Below, piece after piece: positions 15,901 to 23,006 of a stretch of DNA of 25,086 nucleotides. Position numbers and translations under genes: made by a program. Source of the DNA: DATILL01 sp035476575 (lineage in GTDB: Bacteria; Actinomycetota; Actinomycetes; Mycobacteriales; JACQDL01); contig DATILL010000064.1 in assembly GCA_035476575.1 (NCBI GenBank), positions 1 to 25,086 on the forward strand, read 5' to 3'. Under the pieces are notes generated by a model, which made no database searches, had not been told where the DNA came from, and saw only the letters and a program-made list of their open reading frames with translations. How positions within the stretch are numbered: the stretch's first letter is position 1; each line of letters opens with the position of its first letter.

Positions 15901-15906
15901 AGGATA
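15901..15906 (-). promoter_or_regulatory. -10 box of the vapBC operon
   Basis: TATCCT on the minus strand, 6 nt before the GTG at 15894, suggests a leaderless message. The duplicated phzF end starts 35 bp upstream, so the -35 region lies at the junction. Confidence 0.5.
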
Positions 15907-15940
15907 CGACAGCCACCTCGTCGGGCGTTCCGCGTTGGGC

Positions 15941-16033
15941 CTGCACCGTCACGGTCGCCGACGGCGAGGTGGTCCGGACGACGGTCTACGGCGCCGTCGC
16001 CCCCGTCGCCACCGGCCACCTCGTCGTCCCCTA
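15941..16033 (+). repeat. Direct repeat, copy 2: detached phzF 3' end
   Basis: 15941-16030 equals 15152-15241 base for base, followed by CTAA. It still encodes the last 31 residues of PhzF and a stop, but has no start. Just upstream (about 15925-15940) similarity fades, with an extra C (GGGCCTG against GGGCTG) that breaks the frame. It is a gene remnant flanking vapBC. Confidence 0.95.
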
Positions 16034-16051
16034 AGGTGCGGTGACCCAAGG

Positions 16052-16100
16052 TAGAAAACGCGAAGCCCGGCCAGCCGTCCGTCCGAACGGGTGCCGGGCT
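16052..16100 (-). terminator. Rho-independent terminator for the gene at 16231-16767
   Basis: On the minus strand AGCCCGGC (16100-16093) and GCCGGGCT (16071-16064) form a perfect 8-bp stem, followed by TCGCGTTTTCT. It lies 131 bp after the stop of the minus-strand gene. The interval 16101-16230 shows nothing else. Confidence 0.5.
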
Positions 16101-16230
16101 CACTTCCCCGACCGACGGGGCCGAGGCCTGCTCATTGGGCACGAGGTTGTCACCCCATGACAACCCCGGTACGGCGTTCTAGCCGGAGCGGTCGATTTGT
16201 CGACCTTGAGGTGCCAGTTGCCGATCTTCG

Positions 16231-16767
16231 TTATCGCACACGCCCGCCGCGCTTGCGGTGCAAGGTGAACGGCACCCGGGTGGCTGTGCGGGCTGGCGAC
16301 GGCGGGGGCGGCTCGGCCAGCGAGCCAGTCGGCAGGGTTTCACCGGCCTCGGCCAGCTCGCCGGTCGGGGCCAGCCGGAGCACCGTGCACTGCCGCGCCC
16401 AGCGTTCGGCGGCGGTGGCCGCCGCGGCCAGGTTCAGCCGCTTGGTCAGCATGCCGGGGATGACGGCGTCCCACTCCGGCGTACCGGGCCGTACGGGGGA
16501 CACCGCGGCTCGCCAGGTGACGATCCGGCCGCGCTTGTCCGAGCTCGGCACGCTGACGGTGCAGGTGGTGGCGGCGGCCAGCCCGTGCACCGGCTGCTCG
16601 CCCGGCCCGATGACCACGTAGCTGACCCCGCCCGGTACGCCGTCCGCCGGAGGGGCGTCGTGCCACTGGTGCCACACGCCGATCGCCCGTGGCTGGCCAG
16701 GCACGCCGACCCAGATCACGCCGGCCTTCCTGGTCGCCTCGGACACGAGCGGTGGCACCTCTGTCAT
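16231..16767 (-). CDS. Conserved-looking protein of unknown function (178 aa)
   Basis: I do not recognise the family with certainty. The N-terminal half (KAGVIWVGVPGQPRAIGVWH, then VSYVVIGPGEQPVHGLA) alternates short beta strands and could be a small split-barrel fold. The middle has PGTPEWDAVIPGMLTKRLNL, then a helical AAAATAAERWARQCTVLRL. The C-terminus is Pro- and Arg-rich, probably disordered. No signal peptide or membrane helix. The ATG at 16767 is divergent from the EamA exporter gene, 50 bp apart. A terminator-like hairpin follows. Strong G/C third positions support a real gene. Confidence 0.72.
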   Translation of the reverse strand: MTEVPPLVSEATRKAGVIWVGVPGQPRAIGVWHQWHDAPPADGVPGGVSYVVIGPGEQPVHGLAAATTCTVSVPSSDKRGRIVTWRAAVSPVRPGTPEWDAVIPGMLTKRLNLAAAATAAERWARQCTVLRLAPTGELAEAGETLPTGSLAEPPPPSPARTATRVPFTLHRKRGGRVR

Positions 16768-16817
16768 GCCAGCAGCGTGCCATATCCTGGCCGACCGCTC
16801 CCGGGAGAGGCCACGCC

Positions 16818-17717
16818 GTGACCCACGAGGCGATCACGCTGCCGTCGAAGCTGGACCTGGCCCTGCTCGCCGTCGCAACAGCCGCCGTCTCCACCTCCGC
16901 CTCGCTGATCGCCGCGACCGCGGCCCCGGCGCTGGCCATCGCCTTCTGGCGCAACGCGCTGGCCGTTGCGGTGCTGCTGCCCTGGTCGGCCGTACGTCGC
17001 CGGGCCGAGCTGGCCCGGCTGGACCAGCGAAGCTGGAGGCTGTCGCTGCTGGCCGGGGCGCTGCTGGCGGCGCACTTCGCCACCTGGGTGCCGTCGGTGA
17101 CGCTCACCTCCGTCGCCTCGGCCACCGCGCTGGTGGCCACCCAGCCGGTGTGGGCGGCGCTGATCGCCCGCGTGCGGGGCCGCCGGGTCTCGCGCGCCGT
17201 CTGGCTCGGCATCGGTGTCGCCGTGGTCGGGGCGGTGCTGCTGACCGGCGCGGACCTCGGGCTGGCCGGCCGCGCGGTCGTGGGTGACCTGCTGGCGGTC
17301 ACCGGTGGCGTGCTGGCCGCGGCCTACGTCACGGCCGGCGGCGCGGTCCGGGCGCGGGTGTCCACGGCGTCGTACACCACGATCTGCTACAGCTTCTGCG
17401 CGCTGCTGCTGCTCGGCACCTGCCTGGTCGGCGGGCAGCGGCTCGGCGGGTACGAGGGCGAGACGTGGCTGAAGCTGGCCGCGCTGACGGTCGGCGCACA
17501 GTTGCTCGGGCATTCGCTGGTCAACGTCGTCCTGCGGTCCACCAGCCCGACCGTGGTCAGCCTGGCGCTCCTGTTCGAGGTGCCCGGCGCCGGCCTGGTC
17601 GCGGCGGTGTGGCTGGGCCAGGTGCCGGCTGGCACGGCGGCGCCTGGGCTGGCGCTGCTGCTCGTCGGGGTGGCGCTGGTGGTCCGGGCGGGAGCCCGTG
17701 CCATTCCGGTGGAGTGA
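16818..17717 (+). CDS. EamA/DMT family transporter
   Basis: This inner-membrane protein of about 299 aa should have ten membrane helices in two EamA repeats. The first repeat starts with LALLAVATAAVSTSASLIA and contains AFWRNALAVAVLLPW. The second starts with GDLLAVTGGVLAAAYVTAGG and ends ALLLVGVALVVRAG. VATQPVWAALIARVRGRRVS is the usual end of repeat one. The family exports small metabolites such as amino acids, or carries nucleotide sugars; the substrate is unknown here. The GTG at 16818 has GGGAGAGG 7 nt upstream. Confidence 0.9.
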   Translation: MTHEAITLPSKLDLALLAVATAAVSTSASLIAATAAPALAIAFWRNALAVAVLLPWSAVRRRAELARLDQRSWRLSLLAGALLAAHFATWVPSVTLTSVASATALVATQPVWAALIARVRGRRVSRAVWLGIGVAVVGAVLLTGADLGLAGRAVVGDLLAVTGGVLAAAYVTAGGAVRARVSTASYTTICYSFCALLLLGTCLVGGQRLGGYEGETWLKLAALTVGAQLLGHSLVNVVLRSTSPTVVSLALLFEVPGAGLVAAVWLGQVPAGTAAPGLALLLVGVALVVRAGARAIPVE

Positions 17718-17793
17718 CCAGCCGGGTCGGTCTGGCGACGGGGTGTGACCGAGTAGGCACCGGCATCCGGTGCGCCGCCGCCCGGCCGCTGGC

Positions 17794-17799
17794 TAGCCT
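17794..17799 (+). promoter_or_regulatory. -10 box of the CitE-like gene
   Basis: TAGCCT lies 35 nt before the GTG at 17835, with AAGGAGG at 17821-17827 (7 nt before the start). This is an ordinary leadered promoter. Confidence 0.4.
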
Positions 17800-17834
17800 G
17801 CGAGGCAGACCGCGATGGGTAAGGAGGTCCACCA

Positions 17835-18797
17835 GTGGCCGACCGCACGCTGCGCCCGCGGCGCTCCTGCCTCGCCGTACCCGGCAGCAACCCGCGCTTC
17901 CTGGAGAAGGCGAAGAGCCTGCCCGCCGACCAGATCTTCCTGGACATCGAGGACGCCGTCGCTCCGCTGGCCAAGCCCGACGCACGAAAGAACATCGTCG
18001 CCGCGCTGGCCGAGGGCGGGTACGAGGGCAAGATCCGGGTGGTCCGGGTCAACGACCTGACCACCGAGTGGACCTACCGGGACGTCATCGAGGTGGTCGA
18101 GGGCGCCGGCCAGTGGCTCGACTGCATCATGCTGCCCAAGGTGCAGACCGCCGACCAGGTGGTCTGGCTGGACCTGCTGCTCACCCAGATCGAGAAGACG
18201 ATGGGTTTCGAGGTCGGCCGGATCGGCATCGAGGCGCAGATCGAGAACGCCCGCGGGCTGGTCAACGTCGACGCCATCGCCGCCGCGTCCCCTCGGGTGG
18301 AGACGATCATCTTCGGCCCGGCCGACTTCATGGCCTCGATCAACATGAGGTCGCTGGTCGTCGGCGAGCAGCCACCCGGGTACGACGTCGGCGACGCCTA
18401 CCACTACATCCTGATGCGGATCCTGATGGCCGCCCGGGCGCACGACCTGCAGGCCATCGACGGGCCGTACCTGCAGATCCGCGACGTCGAGGGCTTCCGC
18501 CGGGTGGCCAGGCGGTCGGCGGCGCTCGGGTTCGACGGCAAGTGGGTGCTGCACCCCGGCCAGGTCGAGGTGGCCAACGAGGCCTACGCACCGAGCCAGG
18601 ACGACTACGACCATGCCGAGCTGATCCTGGACGCGTACGAGTACTACACCTCCGAGGCGGGCGGGAAGCGGGGCTCGGTGATGTTGGGCGAGGAGATGAT
18701 CGACGAGGCGTCCCGGAAGATGGCCCTGGTGGTGGCCGGCAAGGGCCGGGCTGCCGGCCTGCGCCGCACCAAGACCTTCACCCCGCCCGACGACTAG
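17835..18797 (+). CDS. HpcH/HpaI aldolase family CoA-ester lyase (CitE-like; malyl-CoA/beta-methylmalyl-CoA lyase type)
   Basis: The 320-aa TIM-barrel enzyme cleaves or forms C-C bonds in beta-hydroxyacyl-CoA esters with Mg2+. Signatures: RRSCLAVPGSNPRFLEKA at the start, FLDIEDAVAPLAK with the acidic cluster, GIEAQIENARGLVNVDAIA with the metal-binding Glu, IIFGPADFMAS with the metal-binding Asp, and GKWVLHPGQVEVANEAYAPS. The full-length match to actinobacterial Mcl proteins, as I recall them, favours L-malyl-CoA / beta-methylmalyl-CoA lyase (ethylmalonyl-CoA pathway) over citrate lyase, whose alpha and gamma subunits are absent. AAGGAGG fixes the GTG start. No pathway neighbours are present. 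Confidence 0.9.
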   Translation: MADRTLRPRRSCLAVPGSNPRFLEKAKSLPADQIFLDIEDAVAPLAKPDARKNIVAALAEGGYEGKIRVVRVNDLTTEWTYRDVIEVVEGAGQWLDCIMLPKVQTADQVVWLDLLLTQIEKTMGFEVGRIGIEAQIENARGLVNVDAIAAASPRVETIIFGPADFMASINMRSLVVGEQPPGYDVGDAYHYILMRILMAARAHDLQAIDGPYLQIRDVEGFRRVARRSAALGFDGKWVLHPGQVEVANEAYAPSQDDYDHAELILDAYEYYTSEAGGKRGSVMLGEEMIDEASRKMALVVAGKGRAAGLRRTKTFTPPDD

Positions 18798-18821
18798 CTC
18801 CGGTTCGTCGCCGCTGATCAC

Positions 18822-18827
18822 TACAGT
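18822..18827 (+). promoter_or_regulatory. -10 box before the broken ATPase gene
   Basis: TACAGT ends 6 nt before the ATG at 18834, the leaderless spacing seen elsewhere in the window. The promoter looks intact although the gene is not. Confidence 0.45.
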
Positions 18828-18833
18828 GAGCGC

Positions 18834-19688
18834 ATGGTCAGCGATGGCGTACGGTCGATCTGGGTCAAGGAGTTCACCTCGATCCGCGACGCCGAGGTGG
18901 AGCTGCGCGACCTCAATGTGCTCGTCGGGGCGAACGGGTCGGGCAAGAGCAACGTCATCCGCATGCTGGAGCTGCTCGGTCGCATTGTGGACGAGGACCT
19001 GCGGCTCTTCGTTGGGCTGAACGGCGGCGCGTCCGCCTTGCTGCATCGGCCGCCCTCTACCAAAGGATCCGCATCTTTCTCGAAGCCCCACCCAACCAGT
19101 ACGACGCCGTCCTCGCGCCCGCGCAGGATGATTAACTGATTTTCGCCACCGAGGTCCTTCGGTGGGCAGGGGACGGGTCGTGGACCCCTCGGAAGGGGCA
19201 TCGTCGGGGCAGTGCAGCAGGTGGCACCATTCTTTCGCGACTTTGGCCTGCAACCAGCACCCGCTGAGACGATCCTGCTGCGGTGGCGACCGGTCGACTC
19301 GGACGTGGTCTTCTCAGCGAACCAGCTTTCGGAAGGCACCCTGCGGTTTATCTGCCTGGCGACCCTGCTGCTCTCACCGGAGCCGCCGAGGCTCGTAGTG
19401 CTGGACGAGCCCGAGCTGGGCCTGCATCCATACGCGATTGTCCAGCTTGCCGGGGTGCTGCGCTCGGCTTCCGTGCGCGGTCAGTTCATCGTCGCCACCC
19501 AGTCGGTGACGTTGATGAACCAGTTCGAGCTGCCCGATCTCATCGTGGTGGAACGGCGGGACGGTGCCTTCGTGTTCGACCGGCCGCCCCCGGACAGCCT
19601 GCGCGAATGGCTCGACGAGTACTCGCTCGGCGAGCTTTGGGAGAAGAACCTGATCGGCGACCGGCCCGGCCCGGAGCGTCCATCCTGA
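18834..19688 (+). pseudogene. Broken AAA family (AAA15-like, SMC/RecF-type) ATPase
   Basis: The ends of a P-loop ATPase remain. The N-terminus (18834 to about 19050) has IWVKEFTSIRDAEVELRDLN and Walker A VGANGSGKSN. Then the frame shifts: RIRIFLEAPPNQYDAVLAPA continues in another frame, is cut by a TAA at 19133, and goes on as LIFATEVLRWAG. From 19212 the original frame resumes with VAPFFRDF, SANQLSEGTLRFICLATLLL (signature region), Walker B RLVVLDEPELGLHP and the H-loop area VATQSVTLMNQF, to a stop at 19686-19688. Relatives I recall are near 370-380 aa, so some 70-80 codons between RWAG and VAPFF are also missing. The stop overlaps the DUF4276 start as TGATG. Such ATPase/DUF4276 pairs are suspected phage-defence genes. 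Confidence 0.85.
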
Positions 19689-19990
19689 TGCTGTACCGGC
19701 GGATTCACCTGCTCGTCGAAGGCCAGGCCGAGGAGACCGTCACGCGGGATCGATTCCAGCCGTTCCTGGAGGCGAGCGGCTGGGTCGTATCCCGAATCTT
19801 GGCAAGAAGCTGCGGGGTGAGGCGGCTGCCGCGGGCGGGCCGGAGCAGATGAATGACGGACCGACCACAGCTCCGTCCAAGCGGCTGCTTGGTCATTGCC
19901 GCGACTACAGCAAACCCTCGACGGGGCCGTTGGCGTCCAAGTTGGATCTGCCGGAGCAGGTGCCAGCGCAGCATCCGGCCGGCGTCACGC
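19688..19990 (+). pseudogene. Broken DUF4276 family protein, middle deleted
   Basis: The ATG at 19688 overlaps the ATPase stop. The first 38 or so residues match the DUF4276 N-terminus (IHLLVEGQAEETV, then FLEASGWVVSRI), a TOPRIM-like start. At about 19800 the sequence jumps to what looks like the C-terminal part in another frame (LGKKLRGEAAAAGGPEQ, then NDGPTTAPSKRLLGHC, YSKPSTGPLA), fading near 19990. Read from the start codon, only 54 residues are made. Members I recall have about 200-230 aa, so over 100 residues are lost. A piece resembling the missing middle lies at 24597-24756. Confidence 0.75.
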
Positions 19991-20046
19991 GGCCCGGCGT
20001 CCCCTCCATGCCGTCCGGAACGGGTGCGGCGCCCATTCCGGCGCGC

Positions 20047-20415
20047 TCATCGGATATCACCCGGCCCGGCGGGGTCGCGGGCGCCGTCCGGGTGGGGGTG
20101 TTGGGTGGTGTGGGTGCAGTGGCAGTGGGACAGGCCCATGTAGCCGAGGGGGATGCCGAGGCTGCGGGCGACGCCGAGGAGGACGGCGTATGCCTGGACG
20201 TGGCGGCGGTTGTGGATGATGGATGAGACTTCGGGCTGTGACTGTCCGGTGAGTGCCGCGATTCGTTGCTGGCTGTATCCGTGCAGGCTGAGCGTCTGGT
20301 AGACGTGCCGGAGGTCGTGGTGAGCGAGGGCGGCGCGCATGCGGGGCTCGTCCCACAGGGCGGGGTCGGGGCGGTCGGGGAGCTGCCAGAGCGGGCTGGG
20401 TGGGATGGTGTTCAC
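20047..20415 (-). CDS. Short helix-turn-helix protein, copy B
   Basis: The 122-aa product holds one HTH at about residues 28-95: DLRHVYQTLSLHGYSQQRIA, then the turn and recognition helix TGQSQPEVSSIIHNRR. SLGIPLGYMGL follows. In actinobacteria this unit is usually the N-terminus of regulators near 400 aa with a TPR-like rest; here only the HTH and a low-complexity tail (HCHCTHTTQHPHP) remain. It is 48 bp after copy A (20464-20724) and shares with it GY[ST]QQ.IA.LTGQSQPEVS. Start GTG at 20415. It could be a small repressor or a truncated regulator. Confidence 0.68.
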   Translation of the reverse strand: MNTIPPSPLWQLPDRPDPALWDEPRMRAALAHHDLRHVYQTLSLHGYSQQRIAALTGQSQPEVSSIIHNRRHVQAYAVLLGVARSLGIPLGYMGLSHCHCTHTTQHPHPDGARDPAGPGDIR

Positions 20416-20463
20416 CGGGCACGTCCGGTGGTGGATGGCATGGCGGGTGGTGCTCCGTTCTGG

Positions 20464-20724
20464 TCAGGGACCGGGCGTGGCGGCGCCCGGGGTGGCGCCG
20501 TGGTGGGGGTGGTAGGCCAGGCCAGCTAGGCCGCGGGGCACGCCGAGGCCGTCGAGGACTCGCTCGATCACGTCGTACGCCATCACCTGACGGCCGTGGA
20601 TGATCGCGGACACTTCGGGCTGGGACTGTCCGGTGAGCGTGGCGATCTGCTGCTGGGTGTAGCCGTGGGTCTGGAGAACGCGGTAGATGCCGCCGATGTC
20701 ACGCCGGGCCACGAAGGGCAGCAT
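20464..20724 (-). CDS. Short helix-turn-helix protein, copy A, probably frame-switched OFF by a 7-bp repeat
   Basis: The in-frame HTH reads DIGGIYRVLQTHGYTQQQIA, TGQSQPEVSAIIHGRQ, then GLGVPRGLAGLAY. Homology with copy B begins upstream of the ATG at 20724: RPDAQIWHEPD aligns with RPDPALWDEPR, reaching back to 20760. The only start with a good ribosome binding site (AGGAGG at 20805-20810, 6 nt spacing) is the ATG at 20798, but five 7-bp repeats between put it out of frame by two bases; it now reads a 71-residue non-homologous peptide. No ATG, GTG or TTG exists in the HTH frame between 20724 and the upstream stop at 20824. From 20724 the product is 86 aa, with a poor binding site. With 3 or 6 units it would be in frame. 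Confidence 0.65.
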   Translation of the reverse strand: MLPFVARRDIGGIYRVLQTHGYTQQQIATLTGQSQPEVSAIIHGRQVMAYDVIERVLDGLGVPRGLAGLAYHPHHGATPGAATPGP

Positions 20725-20760
20725 GTCCGGCTCGTGCCAGATCTGGGCGTCGGGTCGCTG

Positions 20761-20795
20761 GGGCGGCGGGCGGCGGGCGGCGGGCGGCGGGCGGC
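20761..20795 (-). repeat. Five perfect GCCGCCC heptamers between start codon and HTH ORF
   Basis: On the minus strand the ATG (20798-20796) is followed immediately by GCCGCCC repeated exactly five times, then CAGCGACC. Because 7 is not a multiple of 3, each unit gained or lost changes the frame. 35 nt is off by two; 21 or 42 nt would join the start to the HTH frame, coding AARRPPP per three units. Confidence 0.9.
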
Positions 20796-20851
20796 CATGA
20801 GTGTCCTCCTGCCCGGGACGGGTTCAATGGTGGTGGCCAGGGCGGGGACGG

Positions 20852-21406
20852 CTAGCCCAGCGGAGTCGGCCCTGCGGTGTGGCCGGTGAGGGCGAGCAGC
20901 AGGTGCGCGACGTCGTCGGCCTCCCCGGCCGCGCCGGGGCTGACCCGGCCGGAGCCCAGAACCACCGACAGCGCGTGCCGGTCGTAGCCGGGCAGCCCGG
21001 GCCAGAGCCGTTCGGCGAGGTCGCGGGTGTGCAGGACGGCGGCCGGCCGCCAGTCCGGCAGATGCCTTAGGAGGATGGCCAGCCGGCCGGTGTCGTGGGT
21101 GACCACGGTCCGACCGGCCAGCGCCTCGGCGACCCGCCCGGCGACCTCCGCCCACGGCGGCGCGAACCTCAGGTGCGAGACCGTGGCCGCGCCCAGTCCG
21201 GCCCACGGCCCGGCTGGCTGACAGCAGAACAGCAGCGGCGGCCGGGTCACCGCGGGCCGGTCCAGGTACAGGGCGGCCACCTCCGCGACCTCCGCCGGGC
21301 CAGGCACTCCGGCCGTGGTCGCCAACCCCACCACCACACACGCCACGAACGGCGCCAACACGGGCTCGGTGGACAACTCGGGCACGGGATGCAACAGGGG
21401 TGGCAC
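20852..21406 (-). CDS. DnaQ-fold (DEDDh exonuclease-like) protein lacking catalytic residues
   Basis: The product of about 184 aa follows the 3'-5' exonuclease fold, but its motifs are altered. Motif I, normally D-x-E-T-T-G, is VVVGLATTAG (Gly27 and Ala29 replace the acids). EVAEVAALYLDR matches the next strand. Motif II, normally H-N-x-x-F-D, is THDTGRLA (His104 kept, Asp lost). Motif III keeps DDVAHLLLAL (Asp164/Asp165) without the usual His. The spacing LAGRTVV, LERLWPGLPGY-like (AERLWPGLPGY) and ALSVVLG fits DnaQ relatives. It may bind nucleic acid without cutting, or be decaying. The GTG at 21406 has GGGAG upstream; a TTG at 21433 is also open. HTH copy A follows 53 bp later on the same strand. 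Confidence 0.6.
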   Translation of the reverse strand: MPPLLHPVPELSTEPVLAPFVACVVVGLATTAGVPGPAEVAEVAALYLDRPAVTRPPLLFCCQPAGPWAGLGAATVSHLRFAPPWAEVAGRVAEALAGRTVVTHDTGRLAILLRHLPDWRPAAVLHTRDLAERLWPGLPGYDRHALSVVLGSGRVSPGAAGEADDVAHLLLALTGHTAGPTPLG

Positions 21407-21510
21407 GAGGTCAGCTCCCAATCTTGGGCTCAACGGCTACAAGATCATCAGCTTCGGACGCGGCCGGTCGCCGGACTGCGCCGAGCCAATGCAATCCCTG
21501 GATACCTGCC

Positions 21511-21546
21511 GCATAGATTCGTATATGAGCGTCGCCAGCGGTAACA
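21511..21546. promoter_or_regulatory. GCATAGRTTCGTAT motif, copy 1, between divergent genes
   Basis: GCATAGATTCGTATATGAGC, then GTCGCCAGCGGTAACA, lies in the 245-bp gap between the exonuclease-like and XRE-TPR genes. Closely similar copies lie downstream of the XRE-TPR gene (23007 and 23023). It may be an operator of this regulator. A TACTTT box at 21623-21628 could be the -10 for the XRE-TPR gene. Confidence 0.4.
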
Positions 21547-21651
21547 GAGCACCAAAGTGGAACCCTCGCGACGCTGATGTCGCACTCCCGCATGCCACGT
21601 GGGACAACCCGTCGGAGACTGCTACTTTCGGCTGGGAACAGGAGGTGGGAA

Positions 21652-22995
21652 ATGGTGGGAAATCGCCGGGCCGGGCTGGTCGCGGCCCGCAAAGCCGCTG
21701 GCCACACGCAGGAATCGCTGGCCGAGGCCCTGCACGTCGACCGCTCCACGGTGATCCGCTGGGAGGCTGGCCAGCACCTGCCGCAGCCGTACCTGTGGCC
21801 CAAGCTCGCCACTGTCCTGCAACTGCCCCGCGACCGGCTCCAATTCCTCCTCACCGACGGCCCAAGCCCAGCCCGGCCAGCGGACCTGGCAGGGCTGTTC
21901 AAGCCGAGCGGCACAGTCGAGGCCGCCCAGCTTGCGCTTACCAGCGAGGACTGGACTGTCGAACGTGGCGGTGAGCTGGCCGATCTGCTCCGGGTGGGCG
22001 ATGGCCTGCCAGTCACGGCCGGCGCGTTGAGCCGCATCACGCATGAGTGGCTGGTGGTCGAACCGCCGCAGGTGGTGGAGGTGGCCGCTGGCCGGCGCAT
22101 TGGCGAGGCCCTGGTGTCCAGGGTTGAGCGGCGGATCGCTCAGTTGAGGCGCCTGGACGACTTCGCGGAAGCTGGCGACCTGCGTGGGCTTGTGGAGCGC
22201 GAGCTGCACGCCACCGCTGACTTGCTCCACAAAGCCGCTGCGACGGAGTCTCTACGACGGCGTCTGCTGGTCGCCGTGGGCGAGCTGTGCCAACTGGCGG
22301 GCTGGGTGACCGGTGACATGGGAAGCTACCCGGCCGCCGCGCGCTACTACAGCATTGGGATAAAGGCAGCTCATGCCGCCGGCGATGTGCCATTGGCGGC
22401 GAACCTCATCTCCACGCTTGCATACCAGATCAGTAACGTCGGAAACCCGCGTGAAGCGGTCCTGCTGGCCCGGACGGCCGCCACTGGAGCTAAGCATCAC
22501 GCCACTCCGACCACTCGGGCGTTGCTTAAGGAACGGATAGCATGGGCCAGCGCCAAGGCAGGCGACCGCAGGCAGGCCGAGCGCACGCTCTCAGCAGTGG
22601 AGGAGGACTATGAACGCCGCACGCCGGACGACGACCCTTCGTGGGTCTACTGGCTCGACGCGGCGGAGGTCGATGTGATGGCCGGGCGCTGCTATGTCGA
22701 ACTTGGCCTACCGGCGCGGGCGGTGCCACTCCTGTCTAACGCTCTGTGCAGCTACGACGAACGCATGGCACGCGAGTTGGCGCTGTACACCAGTTGGCTG
22801 GCAGAGGCCTATATCATGCTCGGTAACATCGACCAAGCCGTGGCGGCGGCCACCAAGACCCTGGAGCTGACGGGAGAAGTCACCTCAGCCCGGGGCGACA
22901 CTCGGGTAAACCTGCTCCGAAAGCAGCTCAAACCGTACCAGGCGCTCCCCGCTGTGCGGGACTTTGAGTCTCGTGCGCGGGAACTGGCTCGCTAA
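21652..22995 (+). CDS. XRE family transcriptional regulator with TPR-like C-terminal domain
   Basis: The 447-aa product has an N-terminal HTH_XRE domain (about residues 7-62: LVAARKAAGHTQESLAEALH, DRSTVIRWEAGQHLPQP). A long helical region with TPR-like repeats follows, for example YPAAARYYSIGIKAAHAAGD, EAVLLARTAATGAKHH and LGNIDQAVAAATKTLELTGE. This architecture is common in streptomycete and Micromonosporaceae regulators; the TPR part usually senses a peptide or partner protein. The ATG at 21652 has AGGAGG 6 nt upstream. The frame is open to 21577, but that extension has no binding site. Repeated GCATAG-TTCGTA motifs lie on both sides. Targets unknown. Confidence 0.88.
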   Translation: MVGNRRAGLVAARKAAGHTQESLAEALHVDRSTVIRWEAGQHLPQPYLWPKLATVLQLPRDRLQFLLTDGPSPARPADLAGLFKPSGTVEAAQLALTSEDWTVERGGELADLLRVGDGLPVTAGALSRITHEWLVVEPPQVVEVAAGRRIGEALVSRVERRIAQLRRLDDFAEAGDLRGLVERELHATADLLHKAAATESLRRRLLVAVGELCQLAGWVTGDMGSYPAAARYYSIGIKAAHAAGDVPLAANLISTLAYQISNVGNPREAVLLARTAATGAKHHATPTTRALLKERIAWASAKAGDRRQAERTLSAVEEDYERRTPDDDPSWVYWLDAAEVDVMAGRCYVELGLPARAVPLLSNALCSYDERMARELALYTSWLAEAYIMLGNIDQAVAAATKTLELTGEVTSARGDTRVNLLRKQLKPYQALPAVRDFESRARELAR

Positions 22996-23006
22996 GTTTA
23001 CCTCAC

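Noticed and set aside
15891..16163. 90-aa minus-strand open frame upstream of vapB
   Set aside because: It runs antisense through the duplicated phzF end and overlaps the vapB start; it is a by-product of the duplication.
20583..21341. Long minus-strand frame reaching across the exonuclease-like and HTH genes
   Set aside because: Its translation is R/P/A-rich. Only its last 72 codons (from the ATG at 20798) may be translated, as the OFF-state product of the heptamer switch.
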